The translations under genes and the position numbers were made by a program. This document shows positions 12,225-24,426 of a stretch of DNA of 64,000 nt, in pieces. Origin of the DNA: Perilla frutescens. Its lineage: Eukaryota > Streptophyta > Magnoliopsida > Lamiales > Lamiaceae. Location: the NCBI GenBank assembly GCA_026008535.1, contig BRKX01000017.1, forward strand, positions 7,022,501 through 7,086,500, in the 5' to 3' direction. Each line of letters opens with the position of its first letter. Position 1 is the first letter of the stretch. The notes beneath the pieces were generated by a model, which did no database searches, had not been told where the DNA came from, and worked only from the letters and a program-made list of their open reading frames with translations.

Positions 12225-13425
12225 CTAGCCTCCCTGAGAATGGCCAGACGATGTGGGATCTTGAGGATGAGCGGATGTAGAAAGAGCATTGGGTCTAGCA
12301 CCATAGTAGGGGTTAGGGAAATATGCACTCGGGTGCGGCTGGAGTCCCTTAAACATGTCCCGAGTTTCATAAACCTCTCCTCGTATATTGTGCACATCCG
12401 TCTGCAGATTTTGGAAGGCCTTGTTCATAACACCATAATTCATATTCAGAGTGCCAATGGCCGTGTGCATCGAGCCAATGGTGGTGTTCATGGAGGCCAT
12501 CATGGCAGTAAGGAAGTCCCACTGCTCGTCTGCTCGTTTATTCTGATTTCTTATATGGACCCTCTGTTCAGCTTGAGCAGATGACTTAGCCTGTGCCCGT
12601 TGAACTATCTCTGGAATATCATACCGAGCCTCGCCAGATACAGCATCAATGGCAGCATGGTAGGCTAGAGTATCCATAAGACAATTTTTAGTGCTGGTGA
12701 GAACAGGCACCGTGGTGAATGGACGGTTGGGCAAGAGAAAATAATGATCTCCTATTAAGATTATGAGATGGGAATCCGTATGGTTGACCAGCATTTGAGA
12801 CTGCCACAAATTTAGCAAATTAATGGCTCGAGAGCCTAGAAGGCTATCATACCGGTGTAATGGGATGCCAAGATGTGCAGCAATCGGTGTAAGCATGCCA
12901 CTAATCTCAATAGCATATGTGGCTTGTGAGCTTTGCTACTTAAACTGTTGCATCAAAAATACGGCAAAGTTGAGATTGGTGCCGCTCAACATGGCCTAAA
13001 GAAAGAGAATCTCGGGCGTCCGAATCCCCAACATCTCGTGATGAGCCAACACAGTATATATCGAAACACGGGATTAGGCATTATGGACACTTTTTCTCGT
13101 TTGTGATCATATTGCCTCGTCTCCAACTATAGACATCGCCAAAATATTTCAGCCCAGACTCTAAACCGGTTGAAGATACCTCCATCAGGCACATGAAAAA
13201 TGGCATTAACTTCATCAGCAGTGAGAATATGAGCCACATTCCCAAACAGAATGTCATGGTGTGCGGGCCTCTGATCTGAGTTCATTGAACATTGAGCGTG
13301 CTGAGAAACTCATATACCAGCACCGGATAAGTAGGCCATCCCCCAGCCACAGCCTCATTCCATCCAATCCGATTCATAAGGCCCCACACGTCCTTATAAA
13401 TACCGAGAGTTGTTGTGGTAGGAGT
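12225..13425 (-). pseudogene. Athila-3 ORF1-like gene, C-terminal part
   Basis: Immediately left of the Athila-2 insertion the minus strand continues the ORF1-like frame of 21694-21240 (LGIYKDVWGLMNRIGW, YEFLSTLNVQ), then reaches a TGA. A later open stretch (12896-12225) holds a segment beginning LGIPLHRYDSLLGSRAINL, then WDFLTAMMASMNTTIGSMHTAIG with coiled-coil spacing, and a Pro/Ser/Tyr-rich tail. It belongs to the same family as the gene at 5810-7199. Stops and frame changes between 13425 and 12896 show it is a pseudogene. Confidence 0.65.
13421..13425. repeat. left target-site duplication of Athila-2
   Basis: The five bases before the 5' LTR are GGAGT and the five after the 3' LTR (21240-21244) are GCAGT, a 4/5 match. 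Removing one copy keeps the Athila-3 ORF1 frame open across the junction, which supports these boundaries. Confidence 0.75.
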
Positions 13426-15040
13426 TGATAAGTTCATTTATTTCGTGTTTTTATGGGCATTTTATTCGATATAAATATCTTTTTTAGTCTGTTTTGAGTC
13501 GAAAAAACCAGGTTGAGGTCAAAGGGCATTACGGAGGTCGAGTCTGGCGAAAATGGCATTTTATACCAAATTATTCATGTTTATCTCGTCACCATAAACC
13601 ATATTCAGAGCCACTTGGGACCTCTTCACCATTCATTCTACATTCGGGAAGCAGAATGGGCATATCAGAAAGGGATGAATCTGACCAGATGATGTTGTGC
13701 CCACACTGCTCGCGCAAACTCAACCACAGGCCAGAATTGGCACATGCGTGAATTTCGGGATTCTGTTGGAAGCTAGAGGTGTGAAGAATGGTTGCATATC
13801 CGAATAAGAGTTGGTGATAAGCTAGACTCCTAAGAGGTTTGGCAACTAAGAGATAGATGAGATAAGGACTGTTGGAGGCTTAGAGATGAAGTGATAAACT
13901 CAATCCCTAAAAAATAGAGATTTGGTCAACAAACTGGATAATGCTTATCCACACAGATCAGGATAGGGCACGCCAGATCCGGAAGCCAGTGAAAACCCCA
14001 GTTTGTTGGGAAAACTCAAATTCGAAAATGTAACTATTTAAGCTAGTTTTATTTTCTGGAAATGAAGCTTTGGGAAGTCAGAAACATTGCTACAATTTTA
14101 CTTTTCTGCATTTCATTTTCGTACGCTGCTTAGGCAGCCACAAATAACCCAACAGGCCTTAAGCCATTGGGACTTAGGATTATGTTTATGTTTCTCATCG
14201 TTGGAGTTGAGATTTTTACCAAATAAATTCGTAAGTTTTCATTTATATTATGTCTTTAATTTCTGCAATTTTAGTTATGTCTAGCCTGCTTGGCTAGATC
14301 TTTATTTCTAGTGTTTGAACAATGAAAATGGTTTTAAGTACAAATCTGGACTCGTGAGGCCGAAATGGGCATAGTAATGCATGATAGGTTTATGTCGATT
14401 TTTTGAACCTGTTCCACGTGAGTGTGTGTCTGAAATGCCCAATGTGGTTGATCATTCATTAGACATAGAGGGCATACCATTATTAATTGAATTGGCGAAT
14501 CGTGACTGTGTGTTGATTCATATAGTAATAAAGGAATCGATGGGTTGTTGTGGGCACATGAGGAATCGGTAAACACAATAGATCTGGGTTCATCTAGAGG
14601 CACACTGCTGTCTATTCATTTACATTTCTTAGGGGAACCGGAGGGTGGATGATAGGTTAAGGGTTTACTTGACGAAGAATCGCTTTTAAGACTAAAATGA
14701 AAGGATAAATGAGGGGATGCAGAGAGGAATCCGGTCCCCATAACCGGGTGACTTATTCGTGTATAAAAGTCGGTGTGCCCATGATTCAGTTGTTTCATAC
14801 TTAATCCAAATTCAAGTTCAAATGCCAGAACCGTTTGTTATTTGATATTTCTTTTAGTTTCATTTTGCAGATTTACTTTCAGTACAGTGACAACACGAAA
14901 CCCCCCTTTTGGATTGGTGATTCGAAGGTGGAATCACATCAGCTCTCTATGGGATCGACCCGTACTCGCAAGCTACCTACGCTCATTGTGGGCACAGGAG
15001 CATTACAAATTTATTTTAAGCACAAAACGACCGCGCGTAA
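13426..15040 (+). repeat. 5' LTR of Athila-2
   Basis: Starts TGATAAGTTCATTTATTTCG and is matched along its length by 19629-21239. A TATA box (TATAAAA, 14762-14768) lies about 280 bases before the LTR end, consistent with an R-U5 region. The end (CGCGTAA) lacks the canonical CA that the 3' LTR keeps (CACGTCA), so it has mutated. Confidence 0.9.
14762..14768 (+). promoter_or_regulatory. TATA box of the Athila-2 5' LTR
   Basis: TATAAAA in the 5' LTR. The 3' LTR counterpart near 20960 reads TATGAAAA, so this promoter element has decayed in one LTR. Confidence 0.5.
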
Positions 15041-15044
15041 AAAT

Positions 15045-15060
15045 TGGCGCTGTTGCCGGG
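15045..15060 (+). other. primer-binding site of Athila-2
   Basis: TGGCGCTGTTGCCGGG lies four bases past the 5' LTR. It differs by one base from the TGGCGCCGTTGCCGGGG pattern used by Athila elements (tRNA-Asp type primer). It would prime minus-strand DNA synthesis. Confidence 0.85.
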
Positions 15061-15106
15061 AGCTGATTTCCAGTGATTTTACTTTCCAAGCTCGTGTGCA
15101 TGGAAG

Positions 15107-16129
15107 TTGATGCCCAGAAGTTCTTCAGATGAGACTCTATTGTATGATCCGGAGATAGAGAAAACTTCAAGGAAGAACATAGTAGCAGTGAAGAGGGCAC
15201 GCCGAGCTGTGAACATACCTCGTGAACCCACACCACCATCAGAAGATCGAGAAGAAGCAGGGCACGAGGAGGAAGAACAATTTGAGAATGGCCACGCTGA
15301 TAATATGGCCGGCTGAAGGAAGAACTTTGAAACAGTTAATCTTTTCGACTAACATAAATCTTCGCCCAATGGGCATTACGATCCCAGCAGTCATGCAGAC
15401 ATGGGATCTGCAAGCAAGCTTTATCCAAATCTTGCCTAAATTTCATGGGATGGCTAGAGAAGACCCTCAAAGGCATTTTCAAGATTTCGAGATGGTTTGC
15501 CAAACTCAACCATCAGATCATGGAAAGGAAGAATATGTTCGACTAGTTTCATTCCTTTTTACTCTACAGGATGGGGCACGAGACTGGCAGTACACTCTGC
15601 CCACTGGTAGTGTGACCACATGGGAGGAACTTCAACAAAAATATTTAGAGAAGAATTTCCCATCTTCCAGAGTGCAGAAGATGAGAAGAAGGATCGGAAG
15701 TCTGAAAATGGGCACGAATGAGAGTTTCTATGATTACTGGGATCATTTTCAGAATATTATAGCGAAATGCCCACAGCACCAGATAACTGATCATGATCTG
15801 ATCCAACACTTTGTTGGAGGTTTGAGGCCAAATGAGAGGACGATTTTAATGCATCTTGCGGAGGGTCCATATTGAACAAGCGACCAACTGAAGCCTTTAG
15901 AATTCTGACCGAGATGGCTGAAGACAATCGAGAGTTTGGTGGAGAGGGCACCAGAAGCGTAAATGCATTTGGGAAATCATCCAATGATGAGAGCATGATT
16001 GAAAAGTTATGTGAACGGATTGGAAAGGCTGTTATAGTAGCAATCATAGGAAGAAATCCCATACCATGTGGGGTATGTAAAAGTGTGCTTCATTTCACCG
16101 TTGAATGCCCAATGCAAGATGAGATATAA
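15107..16129 (+). pseudogene. gag of Athila-2, frameshifted
   Basis: A short N-terminal frame starts at 15107 (Glu/Arg-rich, EPTPPSEDREEAG). The capsid-like core follows in another frame to 15875: FHGMAREDPQRHFQDFEM, GARDWQYTLPTGSVTTWEEL, NESFYDYWDHFQNI. It shifts again at about 15870 into a third frame to 16129. That frame holds a CCHC zinc knuckle beginning CGVC (about 16066-16107), the nucleocapsid RNA-binding motif. At least two frame changes mean no single product. Confidence 0.85.
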
Positions 16130-16224
16130 GAAGTTAATGCTGTGGAAGGGCACAACAACTATCAGTGGAGATATGATCCTCACTATGAAACTTCAGATGG
16201 AGAAGGCCTGAAGATGCTCCACCC

Positions 16225-16581
16225 ATGCGACATCCACCACCAGAAGAAAAAATGAGACCGATGTTGGAAGATTTAGTCCAAACCTTGGCAGAAGAAAAGA
16301 TGAAGGTTGCGCAAGAGAATGAAAAATTTAAGCAAGAGACAAGAGCAGACTTTGCACATATGAGCAAACAAATTGCTCAATTAGTCCAAACGGTTCACAG
16401 ATTGGAAGTAAAAATTGGTAAACTTCCATCCCAAGTGGAGAATCCTCATGAACAAATTAATGTTGTGACCTTGAAGAGTTGGAAGGATTTACCGGAAGTG
16501 GTCTGCTCAGCTGAAATGGAAAATGATGTGCCCAACAAAAGAGAACAATCATCGGAGAATGGGGCACAAGAAGTCAGTTAG
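16225..16581 (+). pseudogene. gag-pol linker of Athila-2 (coiled-coil-like)
   Basis: Contains EEKMKVAQENEKFKQETRAD and QIAQLVQTVHRLEVKIGKLP, a probable coiled coil like the linker of Athila-1 (TQLATQVNKLQSNQGKLP). The frame differs from the flanking gag and PR frames and ends at TAG 16579-16581. Confidence 0.75.
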
Positions 16582-16670
16582 CCTACTCTGGAGCCCATTC
16601 GAGATAAACAGAAAATTGTAAGAAAACCTCCTTTTCCAGTTAGATTGGCACAAAATAGGAAGAAGAAGAG

Positions 16671-17789
16671 ATGAGTGAGATGTTGAATGTCTTCCGCAAA
16701 GTGGAAATCAACATTCCACTAATTGAATCCATTAAACAAGTTCCGCAGTATGCCCATTTTCTGAAAAAGTTGTGCACCAGAAAGATACAATTTAAAGATG
16801 ATGCTAAGTTCCTTGTGGGAAAGAATGTGTCAGCTGTAATTCAGAAGAAGATGCCAAAAAAGTGTGATGATCCAGGCATGTTCACAATACCGTGCATCAT
16901 TGGAGGAAAAAAGGTCAAAAAGGCCATGCTGGATCTGGGAGCATCAATAAACGTCATGCCCCTATCAATTTTTAATGAATTGAAGTTGGGACCTCTGCAA
17001 CCAACTCGTGTGGTCATTCAGTTGGCAGACAGGTCAAATGTGTATCCAGATGGGCTGATCGAAGATATGCTAGTTAAGGTGGATGAGATGATATTCCCAG
17101 TGGATTTCTATATGCTTGATATGGGCACAACAACGAGATCATCAGTTCTTTTGCTGGGGAGACCTTTCATGAAAACAGCTCGCACACAAATTGATATCGA
17201 CAAGGGCACATTGACATGTGAATTTGATGGAGAAAAAGTTACATTCAACAATTTTGAAGCTATGAAGCACCCACCTGATACAGAAAATGTGAATTTTGTG
17301 GATCTCTTTGATGCAACATCTCAGTCTACTCTCTCAATGATGAGAAATCGAGAACCTCTGGAATGGGCATTATGGGAAGGACTAGCTGATCGAGATGCCC
17401 TTGATGAAAATGATGGCATTCAAGATGCAGTTAAGATGCTGGATTCACTCAAGGAGATGCCACCAAGAGTAGTGGATTACAATGTGCCCACAAGAAGTGA
17501 TAGTGACAGAATGTTGCCTTCTATTATGCCAACACCGAAGTTGGAACACAAGCCACCATGGGGCATTCAGAAGCTTAATGGAGAGCAAGTTGGGCACAAC
17601 AAAAAGTTCCAGACCCAAGAATCAGAAGAAACGGGCATGAAAGTCTATGATGATGATATTCTCTATAAAGAAAGAATAAAAGGACTCCATGATCAGGTTG
17701 TGAAATGGAAAAGGTTCACTCGAGGGCAACAAGTACTGTTTTATCATTCTAGATTCAAGCTCATGGGAGGAAGTCTAAAGACCAAATGA
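16671..17789 (+). pseudogene. protease fused in frame to integrase C-terminus, Athila-2 deletion derivative
   Basis: 372 codons. The N-terminal half is protease: VEINIPLIESIKQVPQYAHF, active site LDLGASINVMP, then LLLGRPFMKTARTQID. About residues 285-300 the sequence passes without a stop from the PR-RT linker (LPSIMPTPKLEHK) into integrase C-terminal sequence (WGIQKLN, then LYKERIKGLHDQ, GQQVLFYHSRFKLM). Relative to Athila-1 this skips about 2.4 kb: all RT, RNase H and the integrase catalytic core. The junction falls where both parents carry a similar LE-x-K block, suggesting a short-homology deletion. The frame ends at TGA 17787-17789, inside the integrase tail, whose homology continues in another frame to about 17930. 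Confidence 0.85.
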
Positions 17790-19628
17790 GTCGGGCTATT
17801 TGAAGTGCATACTGAATTTCCTAATGAGGTAATAGAAGTGAAAAATCCGAAAACAGGAAGGCATTTCAAAGTAAATGGGCATAGACTGAAGCCTTACCTG
17901 GGGCACATCGACACTGAAGAAAGAGCAGTATGGCTCGCAGAGCCCAGTAATATCTGAACAAAGGAATGTCGTGCCCACGACAATAGCTAGGGTGCTACTG
18001 GGAGGCAACCCATGTTTTATTTATTTTATTTCATTTTTTAATTTATTTAAATAAAATTTTCAATTAAGTAAACTAGTTTAGGAGCAATTTTACGCTTATT
18101 TTGGATAAAATATGTGTTTGCAGGTTAAGATAATGAGAGAGAAAGCAAGAAATAAAGAGAATCCCTTGGAAGTAGGGATTTGGATCAGGGCACTCTGAAG
18201 GGATGAGGAATCTGCCAACTGGAAGGGCACAAAAAGGTGACAGTGCGATTGATGTGATCACAAGGGAGCTAAGTGCAATCAAAAATACCTTATTCCAGTT
18301 TGATACCGGTTTAGTACGCATGGAGACAGACCTGAATGCCTACTTCAAACATGTTGGATTCTCTTACCCAACGTCCGCAACCAACTAATCCTGGTTCTTT
18401 CTGTCTTTAGATTATATTTTTGTTTTTTTTTTGTTTTTTTTGTTCTGTTGTTTGTGTGCGCCCCTGTTTCACCCACTTTGCCTAATGCAAAGTGTGTGGG
18501 TAGGGGCATTTCAGTTTGTTGTTATGTTTTCTTGTTGAGTCTGTTTAAACACTTTGCCTCGCGCAAAGTGTGTTGGTGGTCAATTAGTTGAGTCAAGCAT
18601 ACTTCTGTGAAGTTCATGTGGCCATTGTCTTTGATATATTCGAATTAATTGCTTTTTCAAAATCAGCATGCCCATAGCAAGATAGGGATGATGAGAGAGT
18701 TTAGCATGCCCTGAGAAGATTTGAGCCCAATGCTGTATACCTACTTCACAGCTTTCTTTTCTTTATGTGTGAACATTCTGTGCTTAGGAGTTCTAGAACT
18801 TGCTCTTGTTCTGCATGAAGGCTTGAAATTGTTGATGCATATGTAGATGTTATAGGCCATCTTTTGCTAAGCCATCATGATATAAATTGACCCACCAACA
18901 ACACAGCCTTGCAGCCCTTTTGAGCCTATGAAATGCCCTGACAGATTTTTTTTTGTTTAGGATGATAATATATAGCCAGGGCATCACAAAAGCCTGAAAA
19001 ACAAAAAAAAAAAGGAGAGGCAAAATTGTTGGGGGATATATGTGAAAAGGCCAGAAAAAGATAGGGGGAATAAAAAAAGAGAAAAAGAAAAAATATGATA
19101 AAAAGAAAAAAAAAGAGAGAGAATAAATTCCCCCTAGTCTTAAGTGTTCAGAATGCCCAGATAAAGAAATATTTATTAGCCGAATAGGGCACAAAAGGGT
19201 AATCGATTAAATGGAACATGGGGGGTCTATACAGAAATAAAGCCCCGTCTTACATGAAATGTCCATTATAGCCTAAAAAGCCCCATTGATACTTATGCAT
19301 CTATGGTTACTGGAGATTGATAGTAGAACTTTATCATGCTTATGGGACGAATAGGTACAGAATGCATCGAATTGAGTGTATACACTGAGCCTAAACACTG
19401 AGTGAAGAGAGTTTGTGAGGATGACCACGCTTTGCTCCTTTTTTACCTATGTTTGGTGTGCTGAAACTTTGCAAGTTTTGAATTATTGAAGTTGATGTGC
19501 CCACATTGATTAACAGTTTGCATGCTTGTTTTTTGTGAGTCTATTTCTTTTCTCTTTCTTTTCGTTTATTTTTCTAGACGCGTTTGCATCCCATGCTTGA
19601 GGACAATCATGTCTAAAGTGTGTGGGTA
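17790..19628 (+). other. 3' noncoding region of Athila-2 with remnant ORF1 tail and PPT
   Basis: Homology to the integrase tail runs out near 17930. A 61-codon frame at 18203-18388 (ELSAIKNTLFQFDTGLVRMETDLNAYFKHVGF) looks like the C-terminal coiled-coil tail of an ORF1-like gene; the rest of that gene is absent. Repeated CAAAGTGTGTGGGT-like sites occur near 18486, 18560 and 19614. The last, directly before the LTR, is the likely PPT. The 18950-19130 stretch is A-rich. Confidence 0.6.
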
Positions 19629-21239
19629 TGATAAGTACATTTATTTCATGTTTTATGGGCATTTTATTCGATATAAATGTGTTTTTTAGTCTGTTTTCAG
19701 TCGAAAAGAATCGGGTTGAGGTCAAAGGGCATTACGGAGGTCGAGTCTGGTGAAAAGGGCATTTTATGCCAAATTATTCATGTTTATCTTGTCACCATAA
19801 ACCATATTCAGAGGCAATGCGGACTTCTTCAGCATTCATTCTACATTCGGGAAGTAAAATGGGCATATCAGAAAGGGATGAATCTGACCAGATGATGTTG
19901 TGCCCACATTGCTCGCGCAGACTCAACCACAGGCCAAAATGGGCATATGCGTGAATTTCGGGATTCTGTTGGAAGCTAGAAGTGTGAAGAATGGTTGCAT
20001 ATCCGAATAAGAGTTGTTGATAAGCTGGACTCCTAAGAGGCGTGGCAACTAAGAGATAGATGAGATAAGGACTGTTGGAGGCTTGGAGATGAAGTGATAA
20101 ACTCAATCCCTAAAAAATAGGGATTTGGTCAACAAACTGGATAATGCTTATCCAGATAGATTAGGATAGGGCACACCAGATCCGGAAGCCAGTGAAGACC
20201 CCAGTTTGTTGGGGAAACTCAAACTCGGAAACGTAACTATTTAAGCTAGTTTTATTTTTTGGAAATGAAGCTTTGGGAAGTCAGAAACATTGCTACAATT
20301 TTACTTTTCTGCATTTCATTTTCGTACGCTGCTTAGGCAGCCACAAACAACCCAATAGGCCTTAAGCCATTGGGACTTAGGATTATGTTTATGTTTCTCA
20401 TCGTTGGAGTTGAGATTTTTACCTAATAAATTCGTAAGTTTTCATTTATATTATGTCTTTAATTTCTGCAATTTTAGTTATGTCTAGCCTGCTTGGCTAG
20501 ATCTTTATTTCTGGTGTTTGAACAATGAAAATGGTTTAAGTACAAATCTGGACTCGTGAGGCCGAAATGGGCATAGTAATGCATGATAGGTTTCTGTCGA
20601 TTCTTGAACCTGTTTCACGTGAGTGTGTGTCTGAAATGCCCAATGTGGTTGATCCTCGTTAGACATAGAGGGCACAACACTATTAATTGAATTAGCGAAT
20701 CGTGGATGTGTGTTGATTCACATAGTAATAAGGGAATCGATGGGTTGTTGTGGGCACACGAGGAATCGGTAAACACAACAGATCTGGGTTCGTCTAGAGG
20801 CACACTGTTGTCTATTCATTTACATCTTTTAGGAGAACCGGGGGTGGATGATAGGTTAGGGGTTTACTTGACGAGGAATCACTTTTAAGCCTAAAATGAA
20901 ATGATGAATGAGGGGATGCAGAGAGGAATCATGTCCCCATAATTGGGTAACTTATTCATGTATGAAAATCGGTGTGCCCATGATCGAGTTGTTTTACACT
21001 TAAACCAAATTCAAGTTCAAATGCCAGAGCCGTTTATTATTTGATATTTCTTTTAGTTTCCTTTTGTATATTTACTTTCAGTACAGTGACAACACAAAAC
21101 CCCCCTTTTTGATTGGTGATTCGAAAGTGGAATCACATCAGCTCTCTATGGGATCGACCCGTACTCACAAGCTAGCTACGCTCGTTGTGGGCACAGGAGC
21201 ATTACAAATTTATTTTGAGCGCGAAATGACCACACGTCA
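19629..21239 (+). repeat. 3' LTR of Athila-2
   Basis: Starts TGATAAGT right after the purine-rich site and ends CACGTCA. It aligns along its length with 13426-15040 with scattered substitutions and small indels. Immediately after it the minus-strand ORF1-like gene of Athila-3 resumes. Confidence 0.92.
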
Positions 21240-21694
21240 GCAGTGTAGGGGTATCTGGTTGGGAAATTTTTCATCACTGCTAATCGGCCCCAAGAACCTC
21301 TTTGCTCTTGAGTGTGTAAATCTATACCATATCTGTGCGGGTGGTAGAGATAGGCTTCTACTTCATCCTCATCAGCAAGCTCAGGCTCGAGCTCTTCAAC
21401 CACATTCTCTTCTTCAGACTCGGGCTCATAGTCTTCATCCTCGGAATTCTCAGTCTCGGATCCCCCATGTGATTCATTCTCCTCAGATTGATTCTCTTCA
21501 GCAGATTGTTCCACATCCTCTTCAGCATATTCATCAAAGTCATCTTCTTCACCCGAAGACGTGGATGGGGGAGTGGCAAGAATAGGGGGCCTATTTCTGC
21601 CCCCTCCTACAAGTCGACTAAAAAAATTCCCTCTTGCCATTGAGCACACCCACATAAGCAAGGTCCTACAAAGAAAAATTGAGATTAAACCCAC
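21240..21694 (-). pseudogene. Athila-3 ORF1-like gene, N-terminal part
   Basis: On the minus strand, MARGNFFSRLVGGGRNRPP is followed by a long Glu/Asp-rich acidic region (about 21560-21350) and then a conserved block ending FPTRYPYTA, where Athila-2 interrupts. The likely start is the Met at MARGNFF (about 21640), since upstream residues are hydrophobic and not conserved. The N-terminal arrangement resembles other plant Athila ORF1 genes. Confidence 0.65.
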
Positions 21695-22960
21695 ACTTTT
21701 TCACCCAAACTTGATTACAAGTAAGTACTATCCTCTTAATCTTCCATCTCTACACTTCATTCAAAAACCAAATGTGTTGACCTATCAACATATCTCCTCA
21801 AACAACAAAATCCAATGTCAAATTCCAACAAGCCAACACAATTAGTGCCTCTCCCGAACATGACCACACAAACTTAACATGCCAAAATGTGCAATTGGAA
21901 AGGATATAAAAACAAAAACATTTAAACAACATTCCCCAATTAGCACTATCTCCCCCAACTCCCTTGCATGTCAAAAATCCTGAAAAAACGCAAATCATGT
22001 AAACACGCAATGCCCATAAGGTGGGGAAAAAATAAGTCCACAATTGCAAGCACAACCATAAATGGCACAAAAAAACCCAATTCTCCATTTTCAATCCTTA
22101 GAATTGGGTATTCCCAATTTACACCATGAAGCACAAGAAAATCTACCAAAATAACATCCACATATCATGGGTAATTGAAAAACATGAGTTTCTAGGGAAG
22201 AAAACATACCTTAGGTGGTGATTTGGAAGAGGAATGGAGTGTGTGTTCGTGTGTTTGTGTGTGAGAATGAAAGAATTGGAGAGAAATGAGAAAAGAAGGA
22301 ATAAAAACCAATTTTTGCGTTTTACCATATGAGCCCCTCGCTTGCGACCGCGACTCGGGTCACGACTTGGGTCGTGACTTTTGTTCAGTCCACCGTGGAA
22401 AATTTGTGACCCAGTCAGCATGGTCCGCCGTGTGGACTATCACAAAATTCGTGACCTGTTGGAAATTCATGATCAGGGTCGTGAATTTTCTTCTTGGATA
22501 CCCCCTCCTTGTCGTGACATTGCAGCCGACCCTCAAGATTACCTGTGATGTTGCAGTCACGATCGGGTGGTCCGCGACTCGGGTCGCAGGTCTGGATCTG
22601 TGCATTCGGTGATTTTTCGACCTTCTATTTTTGTTGTACTCGTACCTCAAGCCCCGGATGTGATCGAATGCTTGATAAAAGGTTCCAAGTAAAGGTTCAA
22701 TCGACCCCAATCATAACTTTCTTTGTGTATGCCCAATGCGTGAAAACACGACATTGAAGGTTACTTGGAACTCCTCTATTGTCAGTCAATCTATTCCACA
22801 GCTATTACCTGCAAAACTCAGCAAAAAGACACAAGACAAAACACAAAAAAAGACACTATCAAAAATGACTCTACAGAAAAAAAAACTAAAAAAAAACCCT
22901 GGTTGGATTGTCTCCCAATAAGCGCTGCATTTAATGTCGACATCCACACGATCATGAAGC
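21695..22960. other. Athila-3 spacer between ORF1-like gene and integrase
   Basis: No coding frame I can support. The 22325-22600 part is GC-richer and holds about eight variants of GTCGTGAC/GTCACGAC and CGCGACTCGGGTCGC, unlike the surrounding DNA. In Athila-1 the same position holds a noncoding T-rich spacer. Confidence 0.5.
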
Positions 22961-24200
22961 TCAAGAATCCAACAACTTGATGTGAGACACCTGGTGTCTC
23001 TGCTCCGGGTTGTAGTATTTCTTTACTCTATGGCCATTCACAATGAACCGCTCACTAGTTGCAGACAATAGCTCCACAGCACTGCTAGGTAGCATTTTCT
23101 TGATCACAAAGGGACCCGACCACTTAGATCTCAACTTTTCTAGAAACAACTTCAAATGAGAGTTAAACAATAAAATATTATCAAAAGGTAACAATTCCCT
23201 TTGAACTATCATCTTGTCGTGGAAAGCCTCAGTCTGTATTTTGTAGAGCAACGAATTCTCGAAGGCCTCTATGCGGAACTCATCCAACTCGTTCAACTGG
23301 AGCACTCTCTTTTCTCCCACTGTCTTGAAATCTAAGTTCAACTGCTTGATAGCCCAATATGACTTGTGCTCTAGCTCTACCGGCAAGTGATAGGATTTTC
23401 CAAAAATCAATTGATATGGAGATAATTACAACGGTGTCTTGTAAGCGGTCTGATATGCCCAAAGTGCATCATCCAACAATAGGACCCAATCTTTATGATT
23501 AATATTCACCGTCTTATCCAAGATTTACTGAATTTCCCGATTAGCAAGCTCAGCTTGTCCATTGGCTTGCGGATGGTATGGTGTTGTCACCTTGTGCCTG
23601 ATTCCATAATTGGCCAATAGTGTCTCCAACAGTTTGTTGCAAAAATGTGTCCTCCCATCACTCAGTAAGGCTCTAGGTGTTCAAAACTGGGAGAACAGTT
23701 TTTTTAAAAAATTGATGACTACCTGAGAGTCATTGGTGACTGTCGAGATAGCCTCAACCTACCTCAAGACCTAGTCCACAGCTAACAAAATAGACTGGCA
23801 GCCACTAGAAGAGACTGGGAATGGTCCCATAAAGTTGATGCCCCACACATCGAATAGCTCGACCTCCATAATATTGGTGAGTTGGAAACCCCCCCCCCCC
23901 ATTCTTTGGCATTTGTCACAATCCCGGGTGAACTCATGACAGTCTTTGAATAGTGACGGCCAGTAGAAACCACTTTATAGTATCTTAAAGGTGGTGCGAT
24001 TGGCTGAGAAGTGCCCACCACTCGGTGATGCATGGCACTGGAGAAAGGTAGCTCTCCACTCCTCTTGGGACACACAATGTCGGATGACTGTGTCAGAGCA
24101 ACATCGAAATAAGAACGGATCATCCCACATGTAGAACTTCACGTCATGGAAGAATTTCTTCTTCTAATATAAAGTTAAGTCCGATAGGGGCATCCGTGCT
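22961..24200 (-). pseudogene. integrase of Athila-3, degenerate
   Basis: The clearest part is 23410-22961: IFGKSYHLPVELEHKSYWAIKQLN, then LYKIQTEAFHD, RSKWSGPFVIKKMLPSSAVEL, the integrase C-terminal domain. Rightward (earlier on the minus strand) are a diverged DDE core and a zinc-binding domain around 23900-24120 (a CDKC-type cysteine pair, with a run of C at 23890-23899 that shifts the frame). Several stops and frame changes are present. Confidence 0.75.
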
Positions 24201-24426
24201 ACAAGAAAATTCACAAAATCGGTGAACTATGGGGACTGGGATTTTATCTAGAACAGCTACTCATCCAGAAAGTTCTCATTTATTAGCACATGAGCATCTT
24301 CTCCCTCCACTGGTTGCTCCAATCGTGACAAGTGGTCCGCAACCACGTTTTCACAGCCTTTGCGATCCCAGATCTCTAGATCAAGCGATCCCGGATCTCT
24401 AGATCAAATTCCTACAGTAATAAAAT

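Larger units (their letters stand above)
13426..21239 (+). mobile_element. Athila-2: complete-ended, internally deleted Athila retrotransposon
   Basis: It has two LTRs of about 1.6 kb (13426-15040 and 19629-21239), both starting TGATAAGT. A PBS follows the first (TGGCGCTGTTGCCGGG, 15045-15060) and a polypurine site precedes the second (AAAGTGTGTGGG). A 5-bp target duplication with one mismatch flanks it. LTRs look similar throughout by eye, with a few mismatches per hundred bases. Internal coding is gag, protease and then directly the integrase C-terminal domain: RT, RNase H and the integrase core are deleted. Coding frames are also broken. It would depend on an autonomous relative. Confidence 0.92.
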
